Below are positions 1 to 5,603 of a stretch of 5,862 nt of DNA, in pieces. The stretch covers positions 1 to 5,862 of the forward strand of contig DOVS01000098.1 of the NCBI GenBank assembly GCA_003519965.1. Reading direction: 5' to 3'. A program made the translations under genes and the position numbers. The notes beneath the pieces were generated by a model that saw only the letters and a program-made list of their open reading frames with translations, searched no databases and was not told where the DNA came from. Source of the DNA: Betaproteobacteria bacterium. GTDB taxonomy: Bacteria > Pseudomonadota > Gammaproteobacteria > Burkholderiales > UBA9220. Position 1 is the first letter of the stretch. Each line of letters starts with the position of its first letter.

Positions 1-349
1 CCCCGCTATTTTCGTGGCCGCCGCCAACGCCGAAGGCGAAACCGTGCTAACCGGCGCGGAAGAATTGCGGGTGAAGGAGTCGGACCGCATCCAGGTAATG
101 GCCGACGGGCTGCGCGCGCTCGGCGTGCGGGCAGAGCCGGCGGCGGACGGCATGCGCATTGTCGGCGGTCCTTATGGCGGCGGCGCCGTCGATAGCTGCG
201 GCGATCATCGCATCGCCATGGCGTTCTCCATGGCCGCGTTGCGGGCGAGTGGAGCCGTAACGATTCGCGATTGCGCCAATGTCGCCACGTCGTTCCCCGG
301 TTTTGCCGACTTAGCGCGCCGCTGCGGTTTGGCGGTACACGCCGAATGA
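1..349 (+). CDS. aroA: 3-phosphoshikimate 1-carboxyvinyltransferase (EPSP synthase), C-terminal part
   Basis: This is the last 115 codons of a gene that begins outside the window; the family is usually about 430 residues. EPSP synthase joins shikimate-3-phosphate and phosphoenolpyruvate in the cytoplasm, the sixth step toward chorismate and the aromatic amino acids. Seen here: the RVKESDRI motif, whose Lys-Glu-Ser-Asp-Arg (74-88) holds the conserved Glu and Arg that contact substrate and PEP in E. coli AroA (Glu341, Arg344), and the GDHRIAMAF motif with Asp-His-Arg at 203-211 (His385/Arg386 of E. coli). The C-terminal motif is ATSFPGF (284-304); the position of E. coli Lys411 is a Thr here, a variant I recall in other beta-type enzymes. 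The frame is open from the window edge to TGA at 347-349. Cmk follows after 44 nt, a common arrangement. A fusion to an upstream domain (for example TyrA) cannot be judged from this fragment. Confidence 0.97.
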   Translation, partial: PAIFVAAANAEGETVLTGAEELRVKESDRIQVMADGLRALGVRAEPAADGMRIVGGPYGGGAVDSCGDHRIAMAFSMAALRASGAVTIRDCANVATSFPGFADLARRCGLAVHAE

Positions 350-393
350 ACCGTCGGGACTGATTTATTTATCCGGCATCGATTGAATGGAAT

Positions 394-1080
394 ATGGACA
401 ATAAGAATCCGGATATTCCGGTACTCGCCATTGACGGTCCTTCTGCTTCTGGCAAGGGGACAGTGGCGCAGCAGGTGGCGCGCGCATTAGGGTTTCGCTA
501 TCTAGATAGCGGCGCACTTTACCGGCTGGTTGCCCTAGCCGCCATGCGCCGCGGTGTCGCGCTCGACGACGAAGCGGCGTTGGCGGCGTTGGCGGCGAAG
601 CTGGATATTGCGTTCGACCATGGCGAAGTCTGGTTGGAGGGTGCGTGCGCGGGGGATGAAATTCGTAGCGAGCGCTGCGGCGCGGGTGCGTCGAGCGCCG
701 CCGTTTTTCCTAGCGTCCGCCAAGCGCTGCTGGCGCGGCAGCGGGCGTTTCGCCTGCCGCCGGGGCTCGTTGCCGACGGTAGGGATATGGGTTCTACGGT
801 ATTCCCGGACGCGGTGCTTAAGGTCTATTTGACCGCCAGCGCGGAGGAACGCGCGCGTCGCCGGTATAAACAGTTGATAGAAAAAGGAATGCATGCTAGT
901 CTTGAATATATTTTGCAGGATATAAACCAGCGTGACGCAAGAGACCAGTCGCGTCACGCTGCGCCGCTGCAAATTTGCGGCGATGCAAGCTTCCTGGACA
1001 CCAGTTCCCTCGCCATTGAAGAAGTGGTTGCTGAAGTGCTGGCAAGATACCAGGCCGCTGCGTCGCACTCGGTGGCATAG
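394..1080 (+). CDS. cmk: Cytidylate kinase (CMP/dCMP kinase)
   Basis: Phosphorylates CMP and dCMP with ATP, salvaging cytidine nucleotides from RNA turnover and supplying CDP/dCDP. The 228-residue product matches the long bacterial form (E. coli 227). Seen here: P-loop GPSASGKGT (residues 15-23); LDSGALYR with Ser39 and Arg44, the CMP-contacting pair; the insert region with Ser100 and Arg109; [13 protein letters not shown] (128-140) with Arg130/Asp131; the Arg-rich lid EERARRR (151-157); and QRDARDQSR (179-187), whose Arg180, Asp184 and Arg187 correspond to E. coli Arg181, Asp185 and Arg188. The insert is slightly unusual ([12 protein letters not shown] where AASxVAxxP is typical), but the key residues are kept. 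The start at 394 places the P-loop at the expected distance. Only a poorly spaced GGA precedes it, so translation may be weak or may depend on aroA translation. The stop codon lies inside a terminator stem. Confidence 0.98.
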   Translation: MDNKNPDIPVLAIDGPSASGKGTVAQQVARALGFRYLDSGALYRLVALAAMRRGVALDDEAALAALAAKLDIAFDHGEVWLEGACAGDEIRSERCGAGASSAAVFPSVRQALLARQRAFRLPPGLVADGRDMGSTVFPDAVLKVYLTASAEERARRRYKQLIEKGMHASLEYILQDINQRDARDQSRHAAPLQICGDASFLDTSSLAIEEVVAEVLARYQAAASHSVA

Positions 1081-1108
1081 GCCGGGCGTTTTCCGGCCTA
1101 TGTTTTTT
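1076..1108 (+). terminator. Intrinsic terminator after cmk, overlapping its stop codon
   Basis: Perfect 10-bp stem CATAGGCCGG (1076-1085) / CCGGCCTATG (1093-1102) with a 7-nt loop GCGTTTT, followed at once by six T (1103-1108). The left arm contains the cmk TAG at 1078-1080. There is no T-run on the other side, so it should act only on + strand transcription. It would end the aroA-cmk transcript and imply a separate promoter for rpsA in the next 58 nt, unless readthrough supplies rpsA. Confidence 0.88.
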
Positions 1109-1166
1109 ATTTAACGAAACGAACGCCGTCTTAACTGACGGATTTTACATGAGTATTTAATACGAT
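1109..1166 (+). promoter_or_regulatory. rpsA leader: no Shine-Dalgarno, small hairpin, 3-codon mini-ORF, candidate -10
   Basis: The 58 nt between the cmk terminator and the rpsA ATG contain no AGGAG-like sequence at a usable distance. Visible elements are a hairpin CCGTC (1126-1130) / GACGG (1137-1141) with loop TTAACT; a mini-ORF ATG AGT ATT TAA (1149-1160) in the rpsA frame; and TTTAAT (1156-1161), five of six matches to the -10 consensus, which would start RNA at or next to the rpsA ATG. No good -35 is present (TTAACT at 1131-1136 is 19 bp away). In E. coli the rpsA leader also lacks a canonical Shine-Dalgarno and is autoregulated by S1. Whether this leader works the same way is inference. 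Confidence 0.4.
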
Positions 1167-2888
1167 ATGCCTACAACTGCCTCTGCAACCGCCGCTAGCA
1201 ACGAAAGTTTTGCCGCTCTTTTTGAAGAAAGCCTAACACGTCAGGAAATGCGTATCGGCGAAGTGATTACCGCCGAAGTGCTCCACGTGGATGAACAGGA
1301 AGTCGTGGTTAATGCCGGCTTGAAGTCCGAAAGCGTGATTTCCACCAATGAATTTCGCAACGACGCTGGCGAGATCGAAGTTCATCCTGGCGATTTTGTG
1401 AGCGTCGCCATCGACGCGCTCGAGGATGGCTACGGTTCGACCCGCCTGTCGCGGGAAAAAGCTAAACGGCTCGCCGCCTGGCAAATGTTGGAATCCGCGA
1501 TGGAGCAAGGCGAGTTGGTGCAAGGCGTGATTAATGGCAAGGTCAAGGGCGGCTTGACCGTCATGGTGAACGGCATTCGCGCTTTCCTTCCCGGCTCCCT
1601 GGTGGATACCCGCCCCGTCAAAGATACGACGCCTTTTGAAGGCAAACAGATGGAGTTCAAGGTTATCAAGCTGGACCGTAAGCGTAACAATGTCGTGGTT
1701 TCACGCAAGGCGGTGCTGGAAGAAACCTTGGGCGCCGAGCGTCAAGCGTTGCTGGAGAACCTCAAGGAAGGTTTGGTGGTTAAAGGCATCGTTAAAAATA
1801 TTACCGATTACGGCGCTTTTGTCGATTTGGGCGGTATCGATGGATTGCTGCACATCACCGACTTGGCGTGGCGCCGAGTCAAGCATCCTTCGGAAGTGCT
1901 TGGCGTCGGCGATGAGCTAGAAGCCGTGGTGCTCAAGTTCGACCAGGAGAAACATCGGGTCTCCCTGGGCCTTAAACAGATGGGCGACGATCCATGGGTC
2001 GATTTGGGCCGCCGCTATCCCACCAGCACCCGATTGTTCGGTAAGGTGACGAATTTGACCGACTATGGCGCGTTCGTTGAAATCGAGCCGGGTATCGAGG
2101 GCTTGGTGCATGTTTCTGAAATGGATTGGACCAATAAGAATGTGCATCCCGCTAAGGTGGTTCAGCTTGGCGACGAGGTCGAGGTGATGATTCTGGAAGT
2201 GGACGAAGGGCGTCGTCGTCTTTCCCTTGGCATGAAACAATGTCAATCTAACCCGTGGGACGAATTCGCCGCCAATTATCAGAAGGGATCGAAAGTCTCC
2301 GGCCAGATCAAATCCATCACCGACTTTGGCGTGTTTATCGGACTTGACGGCGGAATTGACGGTTTGGTTCATCTTTCCGATCTCTCTTGGAGCCAATCGG
2401 GGGAAGAAGCGGTGCGCAACTATAAGAAAGGCGACGAAGTCGAGGCCATGGTGCTCTCTATCGATGCCGAGCGCGAACGTATCTCCCTGGGCATTAAGCA
2501 ATTAGACGGCGATCCCTTCAGCAGCTACATCGCCACCCATGACAAGGGCGCGATCATTAAAGGGACGGTCAGGGCCATCGACGCGAAAGGTGCGGTGGTG
2601 GCGTTGGAAGATGACGTGGAAGGCTATCTGCGCGCTTCCGAGATTTCCCGCGACCGGGTAGAGGATATTCGCAATCATCTTAAGGAAGGCGACGAGGTCG
2701 AAGCGAAAATCATCAATGTCGACCGAAAGAACCGCTCAATCAACTTGTCCATCAAAGCGAAGGATATGGCGGATGATTCTGAGGCCATGCAGAAACTCGC
2801 CAGCGAGCAAAGTGCGGGGAATGCGGGAACCACTAGCCTAGGAGCGCTACTGAAAGCCAAGCTGGACGTCAAGAACGCCGAGCAATAA
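1167..2888 (+). CDS. rpsA: 30S ribosomal protein S1
   Basis: S1 binds the 30S subunit and single-stranded mRNA and helps unfold and dock leaders during initiation. The 573 residues fit the six-domain proteobacterial form (E. coli 557). OB-fold S1 domains lie at about 30-97, 115-181, 202-270, 287-357, 374-444 and 461-530. Domains 3-5 carry near-identical signatures: [20 protein letters not shown] (211-230), [20 protein letters not shown] (296-315) and [20 protein letters not shown] (383-402). Domains 1 and 2 are more divergent, as expected for the ribosome-binding half. Domain 6 ([18 protein letters not shown], 470-487) is degenerate. The tail after residue 530 ([10 protein letters not shown] onward) is the usual low-complexity C-terminus. 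ATG 1167 is the first possible start, because an in-frame TAA lies at 1158-1160. There is no Shine-Dalgarno. ihfB follows 16 nt downstream with no terminator, so the two are probably cotranscribed. Confidence 0.99.
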   Translation: MPTTASATAASNESFAALFEESLTRQEMRIGEVITAEVLHVDEQEVVVNAGLKSESVISTNEFRNDAGEIEVHPGDFVSVAIDALEDGYGSTRLSREKAKRLAAWQMLESAMEQGELVQGVINGKVKGGLTVMVNGIRAFLPGSLVDTRPVKDTTPFEGKQMEFKVIKLDRKRNNVVVSRKAVLEETLGAERQALLENLKEGLVVKGIVKNITDYGAFVDLGGIDGLLHITDLAWRRVKHPSEVLGVGDELEAVVLKFDQEKHRVSLGLKQMGDDPWVDLGRRYPTSTRLFGKVTNLTDYGAFVEIEPGIEGLVHVSEMDWTNKNVHPAKVVQLGDEVEVMILEVDEGRRRLSLGMKQCQSNPWDEFAANYQKGSKVSGQIKSITDFGVFIGLDGGIDGLVHLSDLSWSQSGEEAVRNYKKGDEVEAMVLSIDAERERISLGIKQLDGDPFSSYIATHDKGAIIKGTVRAIDAKGAVVALEDDVEGYLRASEISRDRVEDIRNHLKEGDEVEAKIINVDRKNRSINLSIKAKDMADDSEAMQKLASEQSAGNAGTTSLGALLKAKLDVKNAEQ

Positions 2889-2890
2889 TC

Positions 2891-2903
2891 AAGGAAGCAG
2901 GAG
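2891..2903 (+). promoter_or_regulatory. Ribosome binding site of ihfB
   Basis: AAGGAAG (2891-2897) sits 7 nt before the ihfB ATG at 2905 and is a good Shine-Dalgarno at normal spacing. A second AGGAG (2899-2903) is only 1 nt from the ATG and is probably too close to act. This contrasts with the SD-less starts of rpsA and pyrF. Confidence 0.75.
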
Positions 2904-2904
2904 C

Positions 2905-3189
2905 ATGACAAAATCCGAGTTGATTGGCAGGCTGACGTCACGACATTCCCATTTAGTAGCGAAGGACGCGGAATTAGCGGTCAAGACGATTCTAGACGCC
3001 ATGGCGGATAATTTGGCCAGTGGAGAGCGTATTGAAATCCGGGGCTTTGGCAGTTTCACCCTGAATTATCGTCCACCGCGTATCGGCCGTAATCCGAAAA
3101 CGGGGGATAAGGTGAACGTGCCGGAAAAGTACGTGCCGCATTTCAAGGCCGGTAAGGAATTGCGGGAACGCGTGGACTATAAAAAGTAG
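2905..3189 (+). CDS. ihfB: Integration host factor subunit beta
   Basis: Pairs with IHF-alpha (ihfA, not in this window) to bind and sharply bend DNA at specific sites, acting in transcription, replication and recombination. Its 94 residues match the family (E. coli 94). Seen here: the N-terminal MTKSELI signature; [10 protein letters not shown] (42-51) with Glu44 and Arg46, the residues that read the consensus in E. coli IHF-beta; the DNA-binding arm [14 protein letters not shown] (57-70), whose Pro64 is the intercalating proline; and the C-terminal helix start [16 protein letters not shown] (75-90). These features separate IHF-beta from HU and IHF-alpha. The [14 protein letters not shown] segment and the VDYKK end are typical of betaproteobacterial IHF-beta. 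It lies 16 nt after rpsA, the same adjacency as in E. coli, and is followed by a strong terminator. Confidence 0.98.
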   Translation: MTKSELIGRLTSRHSHLVAKDAELAVKTILDAMADNLASGERIEIRGFGSFTLNYRPPRIGRNPKTGDKVNVPEKYVPHFKAGKELRERVDYKK

Positions 3190-3216
3190 CCTAGCCCGCG
3201 GGCAAGGGGTCGGCAG

Positions 3217-3249
3217 GGCGGCATTATCGCAAGATTATGCCGCCTTTTT
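3217..3249 (+). terminator. Intrinsic terminator after ihfB with GCAA tetraloop
   Basis: GGCGGCAT (3217-3224) pairs perfectly with ATGCCGCC (3237-3244). After one T-T mismatch (3225/3236), ATC (3226-3228) pairs with GAT (3233-3235), capped by a GCAA (GNRA-type) tetraloop at 3229-3232. Five T (3245-3249) follow directly. The element starts 28 nt after the ihfB stop and should end the rpsA-ihfB transcript, so lapA probably has its own promoter in 3250-3315. A weak candidate there is TTGGCG (3257-3262), 17 bp, TATGGG (3280-3285). Confidence 0.87.
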
Positions 3250-3280
3250 CATGGGATTGGCGGCGTAACGGAGATCGGCT

Positions 3281-3301
3281 ATGGGCGACGGAAACGAATG
3301 A
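3281..3301 (+). other. Possible 6-codon leader ORF (MGDGNE) before lapA
   Basis: ATG GGC GAC GGA AAC GAA TGA begins 7 nt after a GGAG (3270-3273), a better placed Shine-Dalgarno than that of the ATG at 3298. Its TGA overlaps that ATG as ATGA (3298-3301), and the GTG start of lapA lies 14 nt further on. It could couple ribosomes to lapA or be a chance ORF. If the weak promoter at 3257-3285 is real, the transcript would begin inside it and it would not be translated. Confidence 0.2.
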
Positions 3302-3315
3302 AAGCAGGGACGACA

Positions 3316-3594
3316 GTGAAACGCTATCTATTCTGGTTGCTGGGAATTTTGCTGTTTTTGCTGGTGCTGGGATTCGCGGTAAAAAACAGCGGATACGTCA
3401 CGGTGAGTTATTATCTGGGTTATCAATGGCGCGCGCCGCTCATTCTGGTCGTTCTGTTGTTCTTCGCGCTTGGCGGGGCGGTTGGCATGGCGGCTAGTCT
3501 GGGCTACGTTTTTCGGCAAAAACGGGACATTCGTGTGCTGAAGCGGGATTTGCGGCGGCAGGTGGAGAAAACGGAGCAAGGAAAAGCCGTATGA
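3316..3594 (+). CDS. lapA: Lipopolysaccharide assembly protein A (DUF1049 inner-membrane protein)
   Basis: Small inner-membrane partner of LapB. In E. coli the pair helps control LPS production through FtsH-dependent turnover of LpxC. The 92-residue product has two membrane segments, about 4-22 (YLFWLLGILLFLLVLGFAV) and 41-62 (PLILVVLLFFALGGAVGMAA and following). They are joined by a short loop (KNSGYVTVSYYLGYQWRA) and followed by a basic, probably cytoplasmic helix (RQKRDIRVLKRDLRRQVEK, 67-85). This is the LapA layout (E. coli 102 residues). I chose GTG 3316 because AGGGA (3306-3310) lies 5 nt before it and the resulting MKRYLFWLL matches the N-termini of known LapA proteins. An in-frame ATG at 3298 would add six residues (MKAGTT) and is the main alternative. 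lapB follows after 49 nt, which supports the identification. Confidence 0.9.
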   Translation: MKRYLFWLLGILLFLLVLGFAVKNSGYVTVSYYLGYQWRAPLILVVLLFFALGGAVGMAASLGYVFRQKRDIRVLKRDLRRQVEKTEQGKAV

Positions 3595-3641
3595 CGGGAG
3601 ACGCGCTAACGGCTGTCGCCTACCCGCCTCCCGTCACGGGA
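3592..3641 (+). promoter_or_regulatory. Competing hairpins in the lapA-lapB spacer
   Basis: TGACGGGAG (3592-3600), which includes the lapA stop, is perfectly complementary over 9 bp to CTCCCGTCA (3628-3636), enclosing a 27-nt loop. Part of the same right arm, TCCCG (3629-3633), can instead pair with CGGGA (3637-3641) just before the lapB ATG, with a TCA loop. The two structures exclude each other, and the second would mask the only SD-like sequence of lapB (GGGA, 2 nt from the ATG and so a weak site). The complementarity is seen directly; regulation is inference. There is no T-run, so this is not a terminator. Confidence 0.4.
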
Positions 3642-3643
3642 TT

Positions 3644-4837
3644 ATGATAGATTTCGAATATTGGTGGTTATTGGCGTTTCCGCTGTTTTTCGGCCTCGGT
3701 TGGCTGGCGGCGCGCATCGATATCAAACATCTGTTGTCGGAGTCTCGCGCGCTCCCGGTTTCCTATTTCAAAGGATTGAATTTCCTGCTGAACGAACAGC
3801 CGGATCAAGCGGTGGAAGCGTTTATCGAGGTCGCTAACCGGGACACCGAATCGGTCGAGCTTCAATTCATTCTCGGCAGTTTGTTTCGCCGCCGCGGCGA
3901 GGTGGAGCGGGCGATCCGCATGCATCAGAGTTTGTTGGAGCGCACCGACGCGGCGGATAGCGACTATCTTTCCGCGCTTTACGAGTTGGCGCAGGATTAT
4001 TTTAAGGCGGGTCTTTTCGATCGCGCCGAGCAATTACTGATGCAATTGCAGGGCAGCCGGCATGGACCCGCCGCGCTCCAGCATTTGTTGGTGATCTACG
4101 AGCAAGAGCGGGAATGGGATCAAGCAATTGCGGCGGCGTGGCAATTAGCCGAAGTCTCCACTAAGCCATACCAGAAGGAGATCGCCCAATTTTATTGCGA
4201 GCGGGCCGCGGCCGAGATTGTCGATGGGCGTTTGGAAGCGGCGCGGCATTCGCTGGCGGAAGCGCTCAAAAAACGTCGCGAATGTGTCCGGGCGATCCTC
4301 ATGTTAGGGGAAATGGAGGTCGCGGCGGGACGTCATGAGGCGGCGATTGCTATTTGGCGGCAAATCGAAATGCAGGCGCTATCGTATTTGTCGCTAGCCG
4401 GAGAGAAACTGGTCGCCAGCTACCGGGCGCTTGGCCGGGTAGACGAATGTCTGGATTTACTACGCGGCTATTTAGCAAAGCATTTTTCTCAAGATTTGCT
4501 GGATATCGCTTATCGGTTGGCGCTGGAACTCCACGGCGGCGAATTCGCCTATCGATTGGTGCGCGACGAAGTCCGCCGTAACCCTTCGTTGCAAGGGCTG
4601 GATACGCTGTTGGATATCCAACAGCCCGACGCGGCGCCGGAACGGCGTCAGGATTTGCAATTAATCAAGAACCTTGTGCATGACCATACCCAGCGCCTCG
4701 CTTTCTACCGTTGCGACGCGTGCGGCTTCATGGCGCGGCGTTTCTATTGGCGCTGTCCCGCTTGCGGCGGCTGGGAAACGTATAACCCGCGTAAACTCGA
4801 GGAGCAAGGAACCGCAGCGCCCCTTGCGGTTTCTTAA
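3644..4837 (+). CDS. lapB: Lipopolysaccharide assembly protein B (TPR-rubredoxin adaptor)
   Basis: LapB (YciM) is an inner-membrane adaptor that in E. coli works with protease FtsH to degrade LpxC, the committing enzyme of lipid A synthesis, and so sets LPS levels. The 397 residues compare with 389 in E. coli. Seen here: an N-terminal membrane anchor (about 6-23, YWWLLAFPLFFGLGWLAA); a conserved linker with SYFKGLNFLLNEQPDQAVEA (40-59) opening the first TPR; a run of TPR-like helix pairs to about residue 310 (for example 71-100, 180-210, 215-245); and a C-terminal rubredoxin-like metal knuckle with Cys357-x2-Cys360 and Cys371-x2-Cys374. All four cysteines needed for metal binding are present. 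ATG 3644 is the only good start near the anchor, and its Shine-Dalgarno is poor. It lies between lapA and pyrF, as in E. coli (yciS-yciM-pyrF). Confidence 0.96.
   Translation: MIDFEYWWLLAFPLFFGLGWLAARIDIKHLLSESRALPVSYFKGLNFLLNEQPDQAVEAFIEVANRDTESVELQFILGSLFRRRGEVERAIRMHQSLLERTDAADSDYLSALYELAQDYFKAGLFDRAEQLLMQLQGSRHGPAALQHLLVIYEQEREWDQAIAAAWQLAEVSTKPYQKEIAQFYCERAAAEIVDGRLEAARHSLAEALKKRRECVRAILMLGEMEVAAGRHEAAIAIWRQIEMQALSYLSLAGEKLVASYRALGRVDECLDLLRGYLAKHFSQDLLDIAYRLALELHGGEFAYRLVRDEVRRNPSLQGLDTLLDIQQPDAAPERRQDLQLIKNLVHDHTQRLAFYRCDACGFMARRFYWRCPACGGWETYNPRKLEEQGTAAPLAVS
4806..4835 (+). terminator. Possible terminator hairpin overlapping the end of lapB
   Basis: AAGGAACCGCA (4806-4816) can pair with TGCGGTTTCTT (4825-4835) over 11 bp with a single G-U wobble, enclosing the 8-nt loop GCGCCCCT. 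The right arm ends TTTCTTAA, so the GC-rich core followed by a T-rich tail resembles an intrinsic terminator. The T-tract is broken by a C and can itself pair with the AAGGA side. It lies within the last lapB codons and stop, as the cmk terminator does. It is weaker than the other two terminators and may only attenuate. Confidence 0.4.
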
Positions 4838-4883
4838 TGCCGACGGTTAAACACAGGGCTAGGCGCGCGACGCCGCAAAAAAT

Positions 4884-4889
4884 TATAAT
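4884..4889 (+). promoter_or_regulatory. Candidate -10 box (TATAAT) of pyrF
   Basis: A perfect TATAAT in the A/T-rich stretch AAAAAATTATAATAG, with only six bases between it and the pyrF ATG. A start site at the usual distance would fall on the A of the ATG, giving a leaderless mRNA. No convincing -35 is found at 16-18 bp (that zone is the GC-rich AGGCGC area), and there is no extended TG. The -10 match is exact; promoter activity is inferred. Confidence 0.5.
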
Positions 4890-4895
4890 AGTGCG

Positions 4896-5603
4896 ATGAC
4901 AGATAGACGAATTATCGTGGCGCTAGATTTCCCGACGGAAGAGATTGCGCTGGACTGGATCGGCCGGATCGATGCGGGAAGCTGTCGGCTGAAGGTGGGC
5001 AAGGAATTATTCACCGCCGCCGGCCCGCGTTTTGTCGAACAATTAATGCGGCGGGGCTTCGACGTTTTTCTCGACCTTAAATTCCATGATATCCCCCATA
5101 CGGTCGCGGCGGCTTGCCGGGCGGCGGCTTCCCTGGGCGTGTGGATGGTCAATGTGCATGCCTTAGGCGGACGCCGGATGATGGAGGCGGCCCGCGATGC
5201 GCTGGCGCCGTTTGGGCAACCGCCGCTGCTGATCGCCGTTACCGTGCTGACCAGTATGGCGCAGGAAGATTTGATGGAGATCGGGATCGCCGCCGATCCC
5301 GAGGAAATGGTGCAGCGGCTGGCGCGGCTGGCGCAAAGCGTCGGGTTGGATGGCGTCGTGTGTTCCGCGAGGGAGGCGGCAATGCTGCGCCGCCAGGCGG
5401 GCGCCGGGTTTTGCCTAGTGACGCCAGGCATCCGCCCCGCCCGGGCGGCGGCGGACGATCAACGGCGGGTGATGACGCCGCGGCAAGCGCGCATGGCCGG
5501 CGCAAATTATTTGGTCGTGGGGCGCCCCATTACGCAAGCGGACGATCCGCTACAGGCGCTGCGCGATATGAGTCAAGCAATGGAAAACGAGGTGATAGAG
5601 TGA
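4896..5603 (+). CDS. pyrF: Orotidine 5'-phosphate decarboxylase
   Basis: Decarboxylates OMP to UMP, the last step of de novo pyrimidine synthesis, in the cytoplasm. The 235 residues fit the short class-I enzyme (about 230-245). Seen here: RIIVALDFP (5-13) with Asp11; LKVGKELF (32-39) with Lys33; the signature [11 protein letters not shown] (60-70) with catalytic Asp60-x-Lys62-x2-Asp65; VTVLTS (115-120); the phosphate-gripping region TPGIRP (176-181); and YLVVGRPIT (205-213) with Gly209/Arg210 for the phosphate. All active-site positions I can place are present. The ATG at 4896 gives the typical [12 protein letters not shown] beginning. Upstream there is no Shine-Dalgarno, only AT-rich sequence with a TATAAT, which suggests a leaderless mRNA. 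The 3' end overlaps the next gene by 4 nt. Confidence 0.98.
   Translation: MTDRRIIVALDFPTEEIALDWIGRIDAGSCRLKVGKELFTAAGPRFVEQLMRRGFDVFLDLKFHDIPHTVAAACRAAASLGVWMVNVHALGGRRMMEAARDALAPFGQPPLLIAVTVLTSMAQEDLMEIGIAADPEEMVQRLARLAQSVGLDGVVCSAREAAMLRRQAGAGFCLVTPGIRPARAAADDQRRVMTPRQARMAGANYLVVGRPITQADDPLQALRDMSQAMENEVIE
5589..5595 (+). promoter_or_regulatory. Ribosome binding site of ugd inside pyrF
   Basis: GAGGTGA within the last pyrF codons is an exact match to the extended anti-Shine-Dalgarno complement. Its GAGG core lies 7 nt before the GTG at 5600. This decides for GTG 5600 as the start of the next gene and allows translation of ugd to be coupled to pyrF. Confidence 0.8.

Noticed and set aside
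284..304. Loss of the E. coli Lys411 equivalent in AroA
   Set aside because: The lysine is not universal in the family. As I recall, beta-type enzymes commonly have ATSFP here, and the other active-site motifs are intact, so this is not evidence of inactivation.
874..902. Promoter-like pair in cmk: TTGATA, 17 bp, TGC-TAGTCT
   Set aside because: The -10 matches only three of six positions, and any RNA from it would meet the strong terminator at 1076-1108 before reaching rpsA.
535..1068. 177-codon open frame on the minus strand opposite cmk
   Set aside because: It is the antisense shadow of a clearly identified gene. The translation is Arg-rich with no recognisable domain, and a fully supported kinase lies on the + strand.
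1917..2501. 194-codon open frame on the minus strand opposite rpsA
   Set aside because: It mirrors the repeated S1 domains, has no known motif and no ribosome site or promoter that I can see. Codon bias in rpsA explains the lack of stops.
3237..3497. 86-codon + strand frame overlapping the start of lapA
   Set aside because: It begins inside the ihfB terminator stem and shares the DNA of the first lapA membrane segments in another frame, with no domain.
4862..4874. GGCG-CGCGA-CGCC hairpin before pyrF as a terminator
   Set aside because: The stem is only 4 bp and is followed by an A-run, not a T-run, on the + strand; it is also not preceded by the A-run needed for a minus-strand terminator.
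4883..5431. 182-codon open frame on the minus strand opposite pyrF
   Set aside because: Low-complexity Ser/Ala/Arg-rich translation, entirely overlapping a gene with an intact active site.
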